Of a stretch of DNA of 64,000 bases, positions 37,269-45,679 are shown piece by piece. The DNA comes from Streptomyces xanthochromogenes (GTDB lineage: Bacteria > Actinomycetota > Actinomycetes > Streptomycetales > Streptomycetaceae). The translations under genes were made by a program, and so were the position numbers. Under the pieces are notes generated by a model that was given only the letters and a program-made list of their open reading frames with translations, was not told the origin of the DNA and did not search any database. Location: NCBI RefSeq assembly GCF_014650455.1, contig NZ_BMUZ01000001.1, forward strand, positions 310,001 to 374,000, written 5' to 3'. Within the stretch, counting starts at the first letter, position 1, and every line of letters starts with the position of its first letter.

Positions 37269-38072
37269 CTAAGCAGCGCGCGTGGGCCTCAGTGGCTTCC
37301 GCGCCTCGATCAGGAAGCGTGTCGTGTGCGCGACGAAGGGGCCTTCGGTACGGATCTGCTCGTCCAGCGCCTTCAACTGGTCGCGGTACTCCTCGACCGT
37401 GAAGCCCGGCACCATCCAGATCACCTTGCGCAGGAAGTAGACGACGGCGCCGATGTCCAGGAACTCCGTCCGCAGCTTTTCGAGCCTCAGGTCGACGACT
37501 TCGAGCCCGGCGCTCTCGGCCTCCTTGCGCGCCTTGCCGGGGTCGCGCCCGCCGCGCACCTCCGGCGGCTGCGGTCCCAGAAAGTACTCGACGAGCTCGA
37601 ACACGCTTGCCGGGCCCACCTGTTGGGAGAAGTACGTACCACCCGGGGAGAGGACGCGGGCGATCTCCGACCACCACGTGGTGACGGGATGCCGGCTGAC
37701 GACCAGGTCGAAGGCGCCGTCGGCGAACGGCAGCGGGGGCTTGTCCTCGTCGGCGACGACCGCCACTCCGCGCGGGTGGAGCAGGCCGGTGGCGCGGGCG
37801 ACGTTCGGTGGCCAGCCCTCCGTCGCGACGGCGAGCGGGGGCAGCTGCGGCACGGCGGCGAGGACCTCGCCGCCGCCGGTCTGGACGTCGAGGGCGGCGG
37901 TGGCCTTCGCCATCCGCCCGGCCATCGAACGGGCGTACCCCCAGGACGGCCGCTCCTCGGTCGCCCGGCCGTCGAGCCAGGAGAAGTCCCAGCCGTCGAC
38001 GGAGACGGACGCGGCCTCGTCGATCAGTTCCTCGAAGGGGCGGTTGTTGTGGTTCCTGATGTTTCGGCCCAT
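37269..38072 (-). CDS. class I SAM-dependent methyltransferase
   Basis: Predicted methyltransferase of 267 aa. Motif I is ALDVQTGGGEVLAAVPQLPP, followed by GVAVVADEDKPPLPFADGAFD and LVVSRHPVTTWWSEIARVLSPG (motifs II/III). The substrate is unknown. The C-terminal half (VVYFLRKVIWMVPGFTVEEY) matches a subgroup often called RNA methyltransferase-like in actinobacteria. TAGGGT (38080-38085 on the complement) ends 7 nt before ATG 38072 and no Shine-Dalgarno is seen. Its TAG stop sits 11 bp before the DUF2079 start, so both may form one unit. Confidence 0.85.
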   Translation of the reverse strand: MGRNIRNHNNRPFEELIDEAASVSVDGWDFSWLDGRATEERPSWGYARSMAGRMAKATAALDVQTGGGEVLAAVPQLPPLAVATEGWPPNVARATGLLHPRGVAVVADEDKPPLPFADGAFDLVVSRHPVTTWWSEIARVLSPGGTYFSQQVGPASVFELVEYFLGPQPPEVRGGRDPGKARKEAESAGLEVVDLRLEKLRTEFLDIGAVVYFLRKVIWMVPGFTVEEYRDQLKALDEQIRTEGPFVAHTTRFLIEARKPLRPTRAA

Positions 38073-38118
38073 GCTGCGGACCCTACGCGGCGGCCCTGCG
38101 AGCGACTACCGTTTATCC

Positions 38119-38502
38119 ATGGGCCGATGGAGGGACGGAACGGGCGAGTTGAGTGTGCTCGACGGCGCCGGGGAGCCGGTCCCGCCGGTCCCGCTGGAGA
38201 TCGCGGCGTCGTACCGGGCCCGCACCCGGGGGCTGCTCGGCCGCGACGGCATCGACGGCGCGATCCTCCTCACCCCGGCGAGCAGTGTGCACACGTTCCG
38301 GATGCGCTTCGCGATCGACGTGGCCCATCTGGACCGGCGCTTCCGGGTGATCGCGGTCCGCACGATGCGCCCGGGCCGCCTCGGCGCGATCCGGCCGCGG
38401 GCCCGGTACGTCCTGGAGGCGGAGGCGGGCGCGATGGCCGCCTGGGGCCTGCGTCCCGGCGTCCGGATCGCGATCGCGACCGGTCAGGATCTCAGGACTT
38501 GA
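38119..38502 (+). CDS. DUF192 family protein
   Basis: Small 127-aa protein. DUF192 covers most of it: RARTRGLLGRDGIDGAILLT, SSVHTFRMRFAIDVAHLDRR, and AIRPRARYVLEAEAGAMAAW. The role of the family is not established. ATG 38119 is preceded by TACCGT at 38107-38112 with 6 nt between and no Shine-Dalgarno (leaderless type). The last 11 bp overlap the 3' end of the convergent lipoprotein gene. Confidence 0.88.
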   Translation: MGRWRDGTGELSVLDGAGEPVPPVPLEIAASYRARTRGLLGRDGIDGAILLTPASSVHTFRMRFAIDVAHLDRRFRVIAVRTMRPGRLGAIRPRARYVLEAEAGAMAAWGLRPGVRIAIATGQDLRT

Positions 38503-39247
38503 GCTTGGCCGCCTGCGCAACGGCGAGCTCGGACGGAATCCGGGGCGTGTCGTCGCCGGAGACGTCGACGGCGTAGTACGTCACGACCGTCGTGCCGCTG
38601 CGGACCACCAGGAACACCATCGGTACGGGGTCGCCCTGCGCGGTGCCCATCAGTTCGTACGCGAGGGCCTCGTCGCCGACCTTCGGCGCGGGCACCTCCT
38701 TGACCTCGGTGAACTCGTTGGGCTCCAGGTCGCCGCCCTTGGTCTTGAACCCGTCGGCGCAGGCGTCGATGGCGGTACGCAGCCGGGGCAGCACATCGGT
38801 CGCGCCGGAGGGGTGGGCGCCGAGCACCTCGGTGACGACGGTCTGGTCGGCCTGCCCGTCCTCACTGGCCTTCACCAGGCGCCGGTAGACGGTCGCGGAG
38901 GGCGCGGGGTCGGGCGTGCCGTTGATGACGGCCACGAACGGCATGCACTCGGCCTTGGCCGTACGCGAGCTGCCGGTGGGGGTGCCGCCCTCCAGGGGTT
39001 CGGCCGAGAAGTCCTTCACGTCGCCGGTCACCAGCGCGGCCTTGGCGAGCTGATCGCCGCTGAGCGCCCCGGCGGCCGCCTTCACCTGCGCGGTACCGCT
39101 CGCGCCCGGCGCGGCCGAGGTGTCCCGCACGGAACCCTCGGCACCCTGGCCACTCGCCCCGCCGGGCCCGCACGCCGCCGCGGCGGCGAAGGCGATCAGA
39201 CACACCCCAGCCGTTGCCACACGGCTCCGTACCAGCCTTGGCTTCAT
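38492..39247 (-). CDS. putative secreted lipoprotein of unknown function
   Basis: Predicted surface protein of 251 aa. The N-terminal signal region (residues 1-27) leads to a Cys (LIAFAAAAACGPGG); the lipobox is weak because -3 is Ala. The mature part is one folded domain with KAALVTGDVKDFSAEPLEGG, AECMPFVAVINGTPDP, AIDACADGF and GTTVVTYYAVDVSGDD. I do not recognise a named family. ATG 39247 has TACGGT 7 nt upstream (39255-39260 on the complement), a leaderless pattern. Not obviously part of the neighbouring pilus locus, being separated by 181 bp. Confidence 0.75.
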   Translation of the reverse strand: MKPRLVRSRVATAGVCLIAFAAAAACGPGGASGQGAEGSVRDTSAAPGASGTAQVKAAAGALSGDQLAKAALVTGDVKDFSAEPLEGGTPTGSSRTAKAECMPFVAVINGTPDPAPSATVYRRLVKASEDGQADQTVVTEVLGAHPSGATDVLPRLRTAIDACADGFKTKGGDLEPNEFTEVKEVPAPKVGDEALAYELMGTAQGDPVPMVFLVVRSGTTVVTYYAVDVSGDDTPRIPSELAVAQAAKLKS

Positions 39248-39428
39248 ACCCCGCACCGTAACAACCACTCCTGTGGATTGGCTGGGTCCTGGCCCACCCT
39301 TTTCCCACCCCCGACGGGCCGCCGGAGCACGGCACTGCCGCCGCCACAGCCCGGATACCCGGGGTGGGGGGCGGCTAACTCGTGCGGGGCGAGGGCCGGT
39401 TGATCCCGTCCGCAGGACGCGCGGACCG

Positions 39429-40049
39429 CTACCCGCCGCTCCGCGTGAAGCTGACCTCCACGCGGCGGTTCTTCTTGCGGCCGTCCTCCGTCGAGTTGTC
39501 CGAGATCGGGTAGTCCTCGGCGTAGCCCCGGATCTCGAAGGTGACGTCCGGGCCGAGAGACAGGGAGAGCGCCTTCTGGACCGCGTCGGCCCGCTCCTTC
39601 GACAGCACCACGCCGTGCTCGTGCGTGCCGAGGTTGTCGGTGAAGCCGAAGACGCGGACGTTGCTCGCCTTCTGCTTCTTGATCTCGGCGGCGATGCCCT
39701 GGATGCGGTCGTTGGCGTCGGGTGAGAGGGCCGCGCTGTCCATGGCGAACAGCACCTCAGCCTGGAGCGCGAACGTCACGCTGGTGTTGGTGTCCGAGCG
39801 GCGCTCCTCGCCGCCCTGGTCCTCGACGATCGACTTGATGTCGAGCACCTTGGGCGCGGCGAGCGTGCCGCCCTCGGGAAGCTTCAGGTTCGGCGAGGTC
39901 CCGTCGACCTTCACCGAAGGATCGGTGGTCGCCTCGGTGCCGGGCAGTGGGGGGCTGCTCGGCGTCTCGTCGGCGTACGCGGTGGTACCGCCGGCGGCCA
40001 GGACTAGCGCGGCGGCGATCGCTACGGCTGCGTGCCGGGTTCTGGTCAT
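39429..40049 (-). CDS. OmpA-domain peptidoglycan-binding protein at the end of the Tad locus
   Basis: Secreted protein of 206 aa. The signal peptide covers about 1-26 (LVLAAGGTTAYADE), then a linker. The OmpA C-terminal domain (about 90-203) has VLFAMDSAALSPDANDRIQG and FGFTDNLGTHEHGVVLSKER, with the Asp and Arg that bind diaminopimelate, and it ends DGRKKNRRVEVSF. In a Gram-positive cell it would sit on peptidoglycan. It starts 8 bp after the upstream lipoprotein gene, the last gene of the pilus operon. Confidence 0.88.
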   Translation of the reverse strand: MTRTRHAAVAIAAALVLAAGGTTAYADETPSSPPLPGTEATTDPSVKVDGTSPNLKLPEGGTLAAPKVLDIKSIVEDQGGEERRSDTNTSVTFALQAEVLFAMDSAALSPDANDRIQGIAAEIKKQKASNVRVFGFTDNLGTHEHGVVLSKERADAVQKALSLSLGPDVTFEIRGYAEDYPISDNSTEDGRKKNRRVEVSFTRSGG

Positions 40050-40056
40050 GGTGCGA

Positions 40057-40650
40057 TCACCCGGAGACGGGGACGGTCATGGTGGGGAAGGTGGGGAGCT
40101 GGAAGTCGAGCTGCTGGGCGCTGCTCGGCGGTGCCGGGAACTGAGCGAAGAAGGGAATCGCCTGGCCGGGCTCGATGCCCAGGATTCCCATGGTGCACAG
40201 GCACTTGCCCCCGGTGTCGCGGAGCACGTAGTACCGCTTTTTGCCCACCTTGTCCACGAGCGTCGCCCCCGCGACTGACTGGCCGCTGGCGAGGACGTCA
40301 CGTTCGGTACCGGCCCACGAGGCCGTGCCGTAGAACTTCGCGCTGCCAGTGTTCTTCACCTGTCCGGACACCGTTACGAACCCGCCCGAGTCCCGCTTCA
40401 CGCTGGTGATGGTGAGGACCATGCCCGCCTGCCCCGTCGTCTCCGCGAGTTTGGTCGTGGGCGTCGCGTCCGGTGAGGACGCGGTCGTCTTCTGGCTGCC
40501 GTCCGTCGAGGACGACTGCGCCGACGTAGTGGTATGCGCCTTGCCGTCCTGGCTGTCACCGCCGCATCCGGCGACGGTCAATGCCACGGCGACCGTCATT
40601 GCTGCCGCCACGGCCCCCCTCCGGGGCCCCCACGTATGCCGAACACTCAT
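40057..40650 (-). CDS. lipoprotein of the Tad locus
   Basis: Surface lipoprotein of 197 aa. The signal region ends in a good lipobox, LTVAGC (Cys at about 28), then a Ser/Thr-rich linker (about 30-65) and a beta-sandwich-like domain with VLTITSVKRDSGGFVTVSGQ, VKNTGSAKFYG and GGKCLCTMGILGIEPGQ. ATG 40650 is chosen because AGAGGA lies 9 nt upstream; GTG 40674 and ATG 40659 are in frame. Placed between the TadG-like and OmpA genes, it may help anchor the pilus. Not a family I can name. Confidence 0.8.
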   Translation of the reverse strand: MSVRHTWGPRRGAVAAAMTVAVALTVAGCGGDSQDGKAHTTTSAQSSSTDGSQKTTASSPDATPTTKLAETTGQAGMVLTITSVKRDSGGFVTVSGQVKNTGSAKFYGTASWAGTERDVLASGQSVAGATLVDKVGKKRYYVLRDTGGKCLCTMGILGIEPGQAIPFFAQFPAPPSSAQQLDFQLPTFPTMTVPVSG

Positions 40651-40680
40651 CGGTGCCATTCCTCTGCTCGTCACTTGGTG

Positions 40681-41328
40681 TCAGTCGACCAGTTTCACGG
40701 TGAAGATCTTCTCCAGATCGGGCATGGGATCGACGGGCATGTCCTGGCCGTCACAGGTGATCGTGACCGGAGACGGCGTAGGTGACGATGTCGGCGTCGG
40801 TGTGGGCGTGGTTGTCGGCGTCGGACTGGACCCGCCACCGCCGTCCCCAGCTTCGGGCGGAAGACTGCACCTCAGCTCGATCATCGCTGTGGCGCGAGCG
40901 GTCCCGTGCTTCTGCTCGGTACCGGGAATCACCGACTTACCGACCGTGTAATCGGTCGTGGTACCCACGGTGAACATGAACTGGCCGACGTCACCGGGGT
41001 GAGGGTCGAAGCCTGTCAGATCGGCATGGTTCTGCGCTGCGAAGTTCACGGCCTCGGCCCGCGCATCCGCCAGGACGATGCCGTCCTTGAAGATGTTGTC
41101 GAGCCCGCCGGAAGTCGTGAGCGCCGTCAGTACCTTCGGGCCCCACTCCTCTCGGGCACGCTGTGCGGCTGCGAGTGCCGCCGCGTCGGCCGCGCCTTGG
41201 GCACCGTTGCGCGTGGCAGCCGCCTGACCGACGGCGAAGAAGGCCAACGCGAGAAAGAGCAGACCCGCCACCATCACGATGTAGATGGGGAAGGCCTGCC
41301 CTTTGTCCGAGCGGGCTGGTGCGGTCAG
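40681..41328 (-). CDS. TadG/TadE-like pilus assembly protein, probable CTG start
   Basis: Membrane-anchored protein of about 215 aa. SDKGQAFPIYIVMVAGLLFL (about residues 8-27) is the TadE/G-type N-terminal segment, followed by GAQGAADAAALAAAQ, then a surface domain and a Pro/Thr-rich linker (TPTTTPTPTPTSSPTPSP). No ATG, GTG or TTG is found between the last in-frame stop and this segment. CTG at 41328 overlaps the pilin stop codon (CTGA) right after GGAGG, so I propose it as the start. If an internal GTG or ATG were used, the conserved GQAFP end would be lost. Confidence 0.78.
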   Translation of the reverse strand: MTAPARSDKGQAFPIYIVMVAGLLFLALAFFAVGQAAATRNGAQGAADAAALAAAQRAREEWGPKVLTALTTSGGLDNIFKDGIVLADARAEAVNFAAQNHADLTGFDPHPGDVGQFMFTVGTTTDYTVGKSVIPGTEQKHGTARATAMIELRCSLPPEAGDGGGGSSPTPTTTPTPTPTSSPTPSPVTITCDGQDMPVDPMPDLEKIFTVKLVD

Positions 41329-41606
41329 CCTCCGGCCTTGATGTTGTCGATCTGCTGCTGGATCTTGGCGGTGATCGCGGAGCCAATGCCCGTGGCCATG
41401 ATCCCCGCAATGATCGCCACCACCACCAGAATGATCCCCAGATACTCGAACGACGTCTGCCCCCGATCCCGCTCCCCGGAGGCGTACCGGGCGCGGGTCC
41501 GGGTGATGGCGGTGTCCCTCCAGCCGCGCACCCGCAGCTGCGCGGCGACGGCGGTCCTCAGCAGCGTGTCCTGCGGCATCTCGCGGCTCTCCTCCGGTTG
41601 CGGCAT
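41325..41606 (-). CDS. Flp-type (class III) major pilin candidate
   Basis: Short prepilin of about 93 aa. The leader ends ASGERDRG, and processing before Gln would give QTSFEYLGIILVVVAIIAG, with Glu at +5 and Tyr at +6, the Flp hallmark, then a hydrophobic helix and a short C-terminus (QQQIDNIKAGG). The leader is long (about 47 residues) if ATG 41606 is correct; ATG 41579 would shorten it to 38. Structural subunit of the pilus built by the Tad genes upstream. The gene has its own 84-bp upstream gap with a 12-bp duplication, so it may have its own promoter. Confidence 0.82.
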   Translation of the reverse strand: MPQPEESREMPQDTLLRTAVAAQLRVRGWRDTAITRTRARYASGERDRGQTSFEYLGIILVVVAIIAGIMATGIGSAITAKIQQQIDNIKAGG

Positions 41607-41660
41607 CGCGTACGTCACCGGGAACGTAAGCCGGGGCCAGGGGGGCCACCGAGGGTCCAG

Positions 41661-41684
41661 GGGCCCAAATGCGGGCCCAAATGC
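41661..41684. repeat. perfect 12-bp tandem duplication before the pilin gene
   Basis: GGGCCCAAATGC occurs twice in direct succession (41661-41672 and 41673-41684), 55-78 nt upstream of the pilin start and just past the response-regulator stop. Possible regulator binding site. Confidence 0.7.
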
Positions 41685-41689
41685 TGGAG

Positions 41690-42472
41690 TTACGCATGGC
41701 TCACCCCCAGCCAGCGGGCGATCGCCTCGCTGCGGGTCGTGCTGTGCAGCTTCGCGAAGATGCGGTTGATGTGGTTCTTGACCGTCTTCTCGCTGATGAA
41801 GCACGTGGCCGCGATCTGCTGATTGCTCATGCCCGCCGCGATCAACTCCATCACCTCGGCCTCCCGCGAACTCAGCCTGAAGTCTTGCCTGTTGCGCATG
41901 GACACCGCTCGCCGTGCAGTTGAAGACTGTGCCACAACCGGTTGCAGTTGCGAAAGGGGTTCCGAAGAAATGGCAGCCGGCCGATCCGGTTGCCCGCGTA
42001 CATGAGCCAGCAGCGCGTCCGCCGCCGTGGCCGTGAACGCCGCCCTTCCCTGCCCCATTCCCCTTACCGCCGCCGTGAGTTCGTCTGCCGTGAACTCGCC
42101 GTGGACCAGGTAGCCCCCGGCGCCGAGACGCAGCGCCTCCCGCACGATCTCGCTCTCACGGCTGTACGTCAGCATCATTACAGGTGCAAGGACCACCAGG
42201 TGCGGCAGTGCCGAGATGCCGTCGACGCCCGGCATCCGTACGTCAAGGAGGATCACGTCCGGGCGGTGGCGCAGCGCCGCCTCGTGCGCCTCGTGGCCGT
42301 CCGCCGCCTGCGCCACCACCTCGATGCCCTCGCGGCCGTGCAACAGCGCGGCCAGGCCCGCCCGCACCACCGGATTGTCGTCCACCACCACGATCCGCAG
42401 CGGCCCCCTCTTGACGCGGCCACCCCCGTACGTCATGCCTTCGCCCGGCACCGCGCCTCCTCCGGTGGTCAT
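41690..42472 (-). CDS. LuxR/NarL-type response regulator inside the Tad locus
   Basis: Two-component regulator of 260 aa. The receiver (about 20-140) has LRIVVVDDNPVVRAGLAALL and the phospho-Asp in DVILLDVRMPG. The usual GYLLK lysine is replaced (GGYLVHGEF), which is atypical. The LuxR helix-turn-helix is at the end (LSSREAEVMELIAAGMSNQQ, SEKTVKNHINRIFAKLHSTT). The ATG at 42472 overlaps the kinase stop (TGATG), so the pair is translationally coupled. Likely regulates the pilus genes around it. Confidence 0.9.
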   Translation of the reverse strand: MTTGGGAVPGEGMTYGGGRVKRGPLRIVVVDDNPVVRAGLAALLHGREGIEVVAQAADGHEAHEAALRHRPDVILLDVRMPGVDGISALPHLVVLAPVMMLTYSRESEIVREALRLGAGGYLVHGEFTADELTAAVRGMGQGRAAFTATAADALLAHVRGQPDRPAAISSEPLSQLQPVVAQSSTARRAVSMRNRQDFRLSSREAEVMELIAAGMSNQQIAATCFISEKTVKNHINRIFAKLHSTTRSEAIARWLGVSHA

Positions 42473-43725
42473 CACGGCCTCAACCTCGCTGACGCGCAGG
42501 GGAGTTCCACCCGCACCTCGGTACCCGCGGCGGCGCTTCCCCGCCCCACTCTGATCCGCGCGCCGATCGCCGCGGCCCGCTCCACCATGCCCACCAGGCC
42601 GAAGTGGCCCGTTCGCTTCAGGTCGTCGAGGGTGGTGCCGGGCGGCAGGCCCCGGCCGTCGTCCTGGACGCTGAGACGGAACAGGGCGCCCTCGACGCCC
42701 GCCGACACCTGGACGCGGGCCGGGCCCGCGTGCCGGTGGGCGTTGTCCAGGGCCTCGCCCGCGATCGTCAGGAGCTGGCGGGCCACTCCCGCGGGGAGCA
42801 TCGGCGCCGGGTCCCGGCCCAGCACCCGCCACTCCGCCCGCACGGCGGTTCGGGCGGTGAAATCCGCGACCAGGGACGACAGTTCGCGCAGCACGTCCAC
42901 CTCGCCCCGCGTCCGCCTGAGGTCGCCCAGGAGTTCGCGGGACTCCGCTGCCGCCCGCCGCGCGGCCCGGGCCACCAGTTCGGCCCGGTGACGCAGCGCG
43001 GCCGGGTCCATCCGGTCCGCGGAGGTCGCCAGGCCTTCGGCGGCGAGGGCCAGACCGTGCAGGGTCTTGGCCACCGAGTCGTGCAGGTCGCGGGCGAGCC
43101 GGGCCCGCTCCTCCTCGACCGCGTCGTGCACGGCGAGCCGGGCCCGGGTCTCCGTGAGGGCCTGGCTCGCGGCGCCGAAGCGGAACAGGAGGTTGCGGAT
43201 GGTGACCCCGACCGCGCCCGCCATCACGCAGAAGCCCGGCAGCAACAGGGCGCTGGCGTCGGCCAGTTGATGGCGCGGGCCGGTCGCGTACACCAGGGTC
43301 AGGATCGCCACTTGGAGGCCCGCGAAGACACCCGCGCCGCGCCAGCCGTAGACCAGTCCTGCCAGGAGCGGGGTGCACGTGGTGACGTAGCCGAGGGAGG
43401 ACTCCGGGGTCGCCGTGATGAGCAGCAGCGCGCCGAACACCGCGTCGACGGCCAGCAGCCAGGGGTGGTTGAGCAGCAGCGGGCCGAAGCGCTCCCAGTC
43501 GCGGAACAGGACGTACGAGCCCATGAACGTGACCAGGACCGCCAACCCCACCAGCAGGCCGGGCGCTCCCTTCGCGGCTCCCGCCAGCGCGAAGGGGGCG
43601 CCTGTGGCGATCATCGCCAGGCGGAACCCGAACACCTGGCGGCACATCGCCTGGAGGGCGTTGACCTGGAGGGCGAGGGTGGGCGGCCGCAAGGGTTCCG
43701 TCGTTGCTCCGCGCGGTAGCCGCAT
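42472..43725 (-). CDS. sensor histidine kinase (HisKA_3) paired with the regulator
   Basis: Membrane kinase of 417 aa. About five or six N-terminal membrane segments (about 30-175) are followed by the HisKA_3 dimerisation helix with the phospho-acceptor ERARLARDLHDSVAKTLHGL (about 215) and the HATPase domain (about 305-410, GEALDNAHRHAG and QDDGRGLPPGT). The signal is unknown; no extracellular sensor domain is visible. ATG 43725 is preceded by AAGGGGG at 8 nt. Inserted between flp and tadC. Confidence 0.9.
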   Translation of the reverse strand: MRLPRGATTEPLRPPTLALQVNALQAMCRQVFGFRLAMIATGAPFALAGAAKGAPGLLVGLAVLVTFMGSYVLFRDWERFGPLLLNHPWLLAVDAVFGALLLITATPESSLGYVTTCTPLLAGLVYGWRGAGVFAGLQVAILTLVYATGPRHQLADASALLLPGFCVMAGAVGVTIRNLLFRFGAASQALTETRARLAVHDAVEEERARLARDLHDSVAKTLHGLALAAEGLATSADRMDPAALRHRAELVARAARRAAAESRELLGDLRRTRGEVDVLRELSSLVADFTARTAVRAEWRVLGRDPAPMLPAGVARQLLTIAGEALDNAHRHAGPARVQVSAGVEGALFRLSVQDDGRGLPPGTTLDDLKRTGHFGLVGMVERAAAIGARIRVGRGSAAAGTEVRVELPCASARLRP

Positions 43726-43760
43726 GTTCAACCCCCTTGCAGCAAAGGCCGGTTGGAGGA

Positions 43761-44654
43761 TCACTTCGGGCCTCCCAGGAAGCCCCCGAAGTCCAGGTCG
43801 GCCCCGTACACGAAGCCCACGCTGAGCAGGATCAGGGTGCCCGGAAGCAGGAAGGTCGTGACGGCGAAGGTGGCCTTGGGGACCGCGCGGGCCGCTTTGC
43901 GCCGGGCGTTCTGCGCGTCGGTGCGGCGCATGTCGGCGGCGATCGCTATCAGGGTGTCGACGATGGGCGCGCCCAGCTCCTCGCCCTGCTGGAGCGCGGT
44001 CACGAACATCGCGACCTGCTCGGAATCGTTGCGCTTGCGCAGTTCCTCGAAGGCCTGGCGGCGGCTGACGCCCATGTCCATCTGGCGCAGGGTGATGCGC
44101 AGTTCGTCCGCCCAGGGCCCCTCGTACTTGTCGGCGACGCGGTCCAGGGCCTGCCGGAAGCCGAGGCCCGCGCTGACCACGACGGCGAGGACGTCCAGGA
44201 AGTCGGGCAGGGTGCGTTCGATGTGGTCGCGGCGCACCCGCACCGCCGACCAGATGCCGACCTCCACCCAGAACAGGGCGAAGCCCACCATCACCAGGGC
44301 GATGATCCAGTGCCCTTCGAGCAGCATGATCAGCGCCGCCGCCGCGCCGAGCGCCCCGTACACCGCGCGGCGGGCCGCGTACCGGTCGACGGTGAGGCCG
44401 CCCGGGTTGCCCGCCAGGTCGATCTGGCGGCGCTTCCTGGCGACCCGCTCGGGGCCCATCATCCGCAGCACGGCGGGTGCCCAGCGCATGCCGAGCCGGT
44501 CGACGGCCGACCCGACGGCCGTGGTGCGCGTCGCGCCGACCTCCAGGGCCACCGAGAGGTCGCTCGGGAGCTTCACCTCGGCCCGGTACATGCGGATGCC
44601 GAGGAACATCCCGTACACGCCCAGGCCCATCAGGGCCGCGAAGAGCAGTCCCAT
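43761..44654 (-). CDS. tadC: Tad secretion inner-membrane protein TadC
   Basis: Type II secretion F-domain protein of 297 aa. Membrane segments lie at about 1-20, 95-130 and 265-285. The T2SSF domain (about 150-275) has LPDFLDVLAVVVSAGLGFRQ, ALQQGEELGAPIVDTLIAIA and ADMRRTDAQNARRKAARAVP. With TadB it forms the membrane platform on which TadA acts. Gene order tadA-tadB-tadC on one strand, gap of 33 bp after tadB. Confidence 0.92.
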   Translation of the reverse strand: MGLLFAALMGLGVYGMFLGIRMYRAEVKLPSDLSVALEVGATRTTAVGSAVDRLGMRWAPAVLRMMGPERVARKRRQIDLAGNPGGLTVDRYAARRAVYGALGAAAALIMLLEGHWIIALVMVGFALFWVEVGIWSAVRVRRDHIERTLPDFLDVLAVVVSAGLGFRQALDRVADKYEGPWADELRITLRQMDMGVSRRQAFEELRKRNDSEQVAMFVTALQQGEELGAPIVDTLIAIAADMRRTDAQNARRKAARAVPKATFAVTTFLLPGTLILLSVGFVYGADLDFGGFLGGPK

Positions 44655-44687
44655 GTGTCGCTCACTCCCCTCTCTCGTGCCGGGTGG

Positions 44688-45623
44688 TCATACGTCGATG
44701 CGGGACAGGCGTCGGACCACGAAGAATCCGAGTGCGTACAGGGCGATCGAGACCAGCACGGCCGCCTGGCCGAGGAAGGCGCCGGTCATCCGGTCGAGCG
44801 CGCCCGGCATCACCGCGTTCAGCATCAAAAGTGCGGCCATCCCGAAGCCGGGCACGGCGTACGCGGTGACGGTCACCTGTGCCAGCGTGGTGCGGACCTC
44901 GCGCCGGGTCTCCTTGCGCTCCTCCAGGGTGGTGGTCAGGTTGCGCAGCGAGCTGACCACGGTGCCGCCCGCACGGTTGGCGAGCACCAACGTCGTTACC
45001 AGGACGACCAGTTCACGTGAGGGAAGACGCTCCGCGATCTCCCCCAGGGCGTCCTCCAGGGACTCGCCGACGGCGAGGCGGTCGGTGACCCGGCCCAGTT
45101 CCTCGCCCGCCGGCGCCTCCATCTCCTCGGCCGCCATGGCGATCGCGGTGCGCAGTGCGAGACCGGCCTGGGTGGCGTTGGCGAGGATGCGGGACAGTTC
45201 GGGCAGCTGGTTGATGAAGCGCTCGATGCGCTTCTGGCGCTGCCAGTTGAGGAAGGAGTTGGCGCCCCACAGCGCGGCGAGCCCGGCGAGCGGGCCGAAG
45301 AAGGACGCGAGGACGGACGCGGCGATCAGCCACAGCGCCGCCACCCCGGCCAGCATGTAGACGAAGAACTCGCCGGGGGTCAGGTCCAGGCCGGTCGCGG
45401 CCAGCTTCAGCTCGATGCGGCGGCCCAGCTTCGTACCGCGCAGCCGCCGGTCCACACCCCGGAAGGGGCGGTTCCGGCCGGATGCGTGCGGGGCGCCGGG
45501 GTTGCTGAGCCGGTCGATGAGGGCGTCGCGCTGGGCGCGGCCCGCACCGTAGGAGCGCAGCCCCAGGACCGCCAGCACCCCGGCGAGCAGGTTGACGCCG
45601 AGCGTGAGGAAGGAGAGGTTCAT
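44688..45623 (-). CDS. tadB: Tad secretion inner-membrane protein TadB
   Basis: T2SSF protein of 311 aa. The N-terminal membrane segment is LGVNLLAGVLAVLGL, with two further segments at about 100-135. The F-domain (about 160-285) has LPELSRILANATQAGLALRT and EELGRVTDRLAVGESLEDAL, then LTTTLEERKETRREVRTTLA and two C-terminal membrane helices. Start at ATG 45623 (MNLSFLTLG). Partner of TadC in the pilus platform. Confidence 0.92.
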   Translation of the reverse strand: MNLSFLTLGVNLLAGVLAVLGLRSYGAGRAQRDALIDRLSNPGAPHASGRNRPFRGVDRRLRGTKLGRRIELKLAATGLDLTPGEFFVYMLAGVAALWLIAASVLASFFGPLAGLAALWGANSFLNWQRQKRIERFINQLPELSRILANATQAGLALRTAIAMAAEEMEAPAGEELGRVTDRLAVGESLEDALGEIAERLPSRELVVLVTTLVLANRAGGTVVSSLRNLTTTLEERKETRREVRTTLAQVTVTAYAVPGFGMAALLMLNAVMPGALDRMTGAFLGQAAVLVSIALYALGFFVVRRLSRIDV

Positions 45624-45679
45624 CTGCGCGTTCCCTGTCGGTTGGCGTGGGCGTGCGGCCAAGTGGCTTCGATTGCAGG

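Noticed and set aside
39429..40049. OmpA-domain protein as evidence for Gram-negative DNA
   Set aside because: Codon use matches its neighbours and OmpA domains that bind peptidoglycan are common in actinobacteria.
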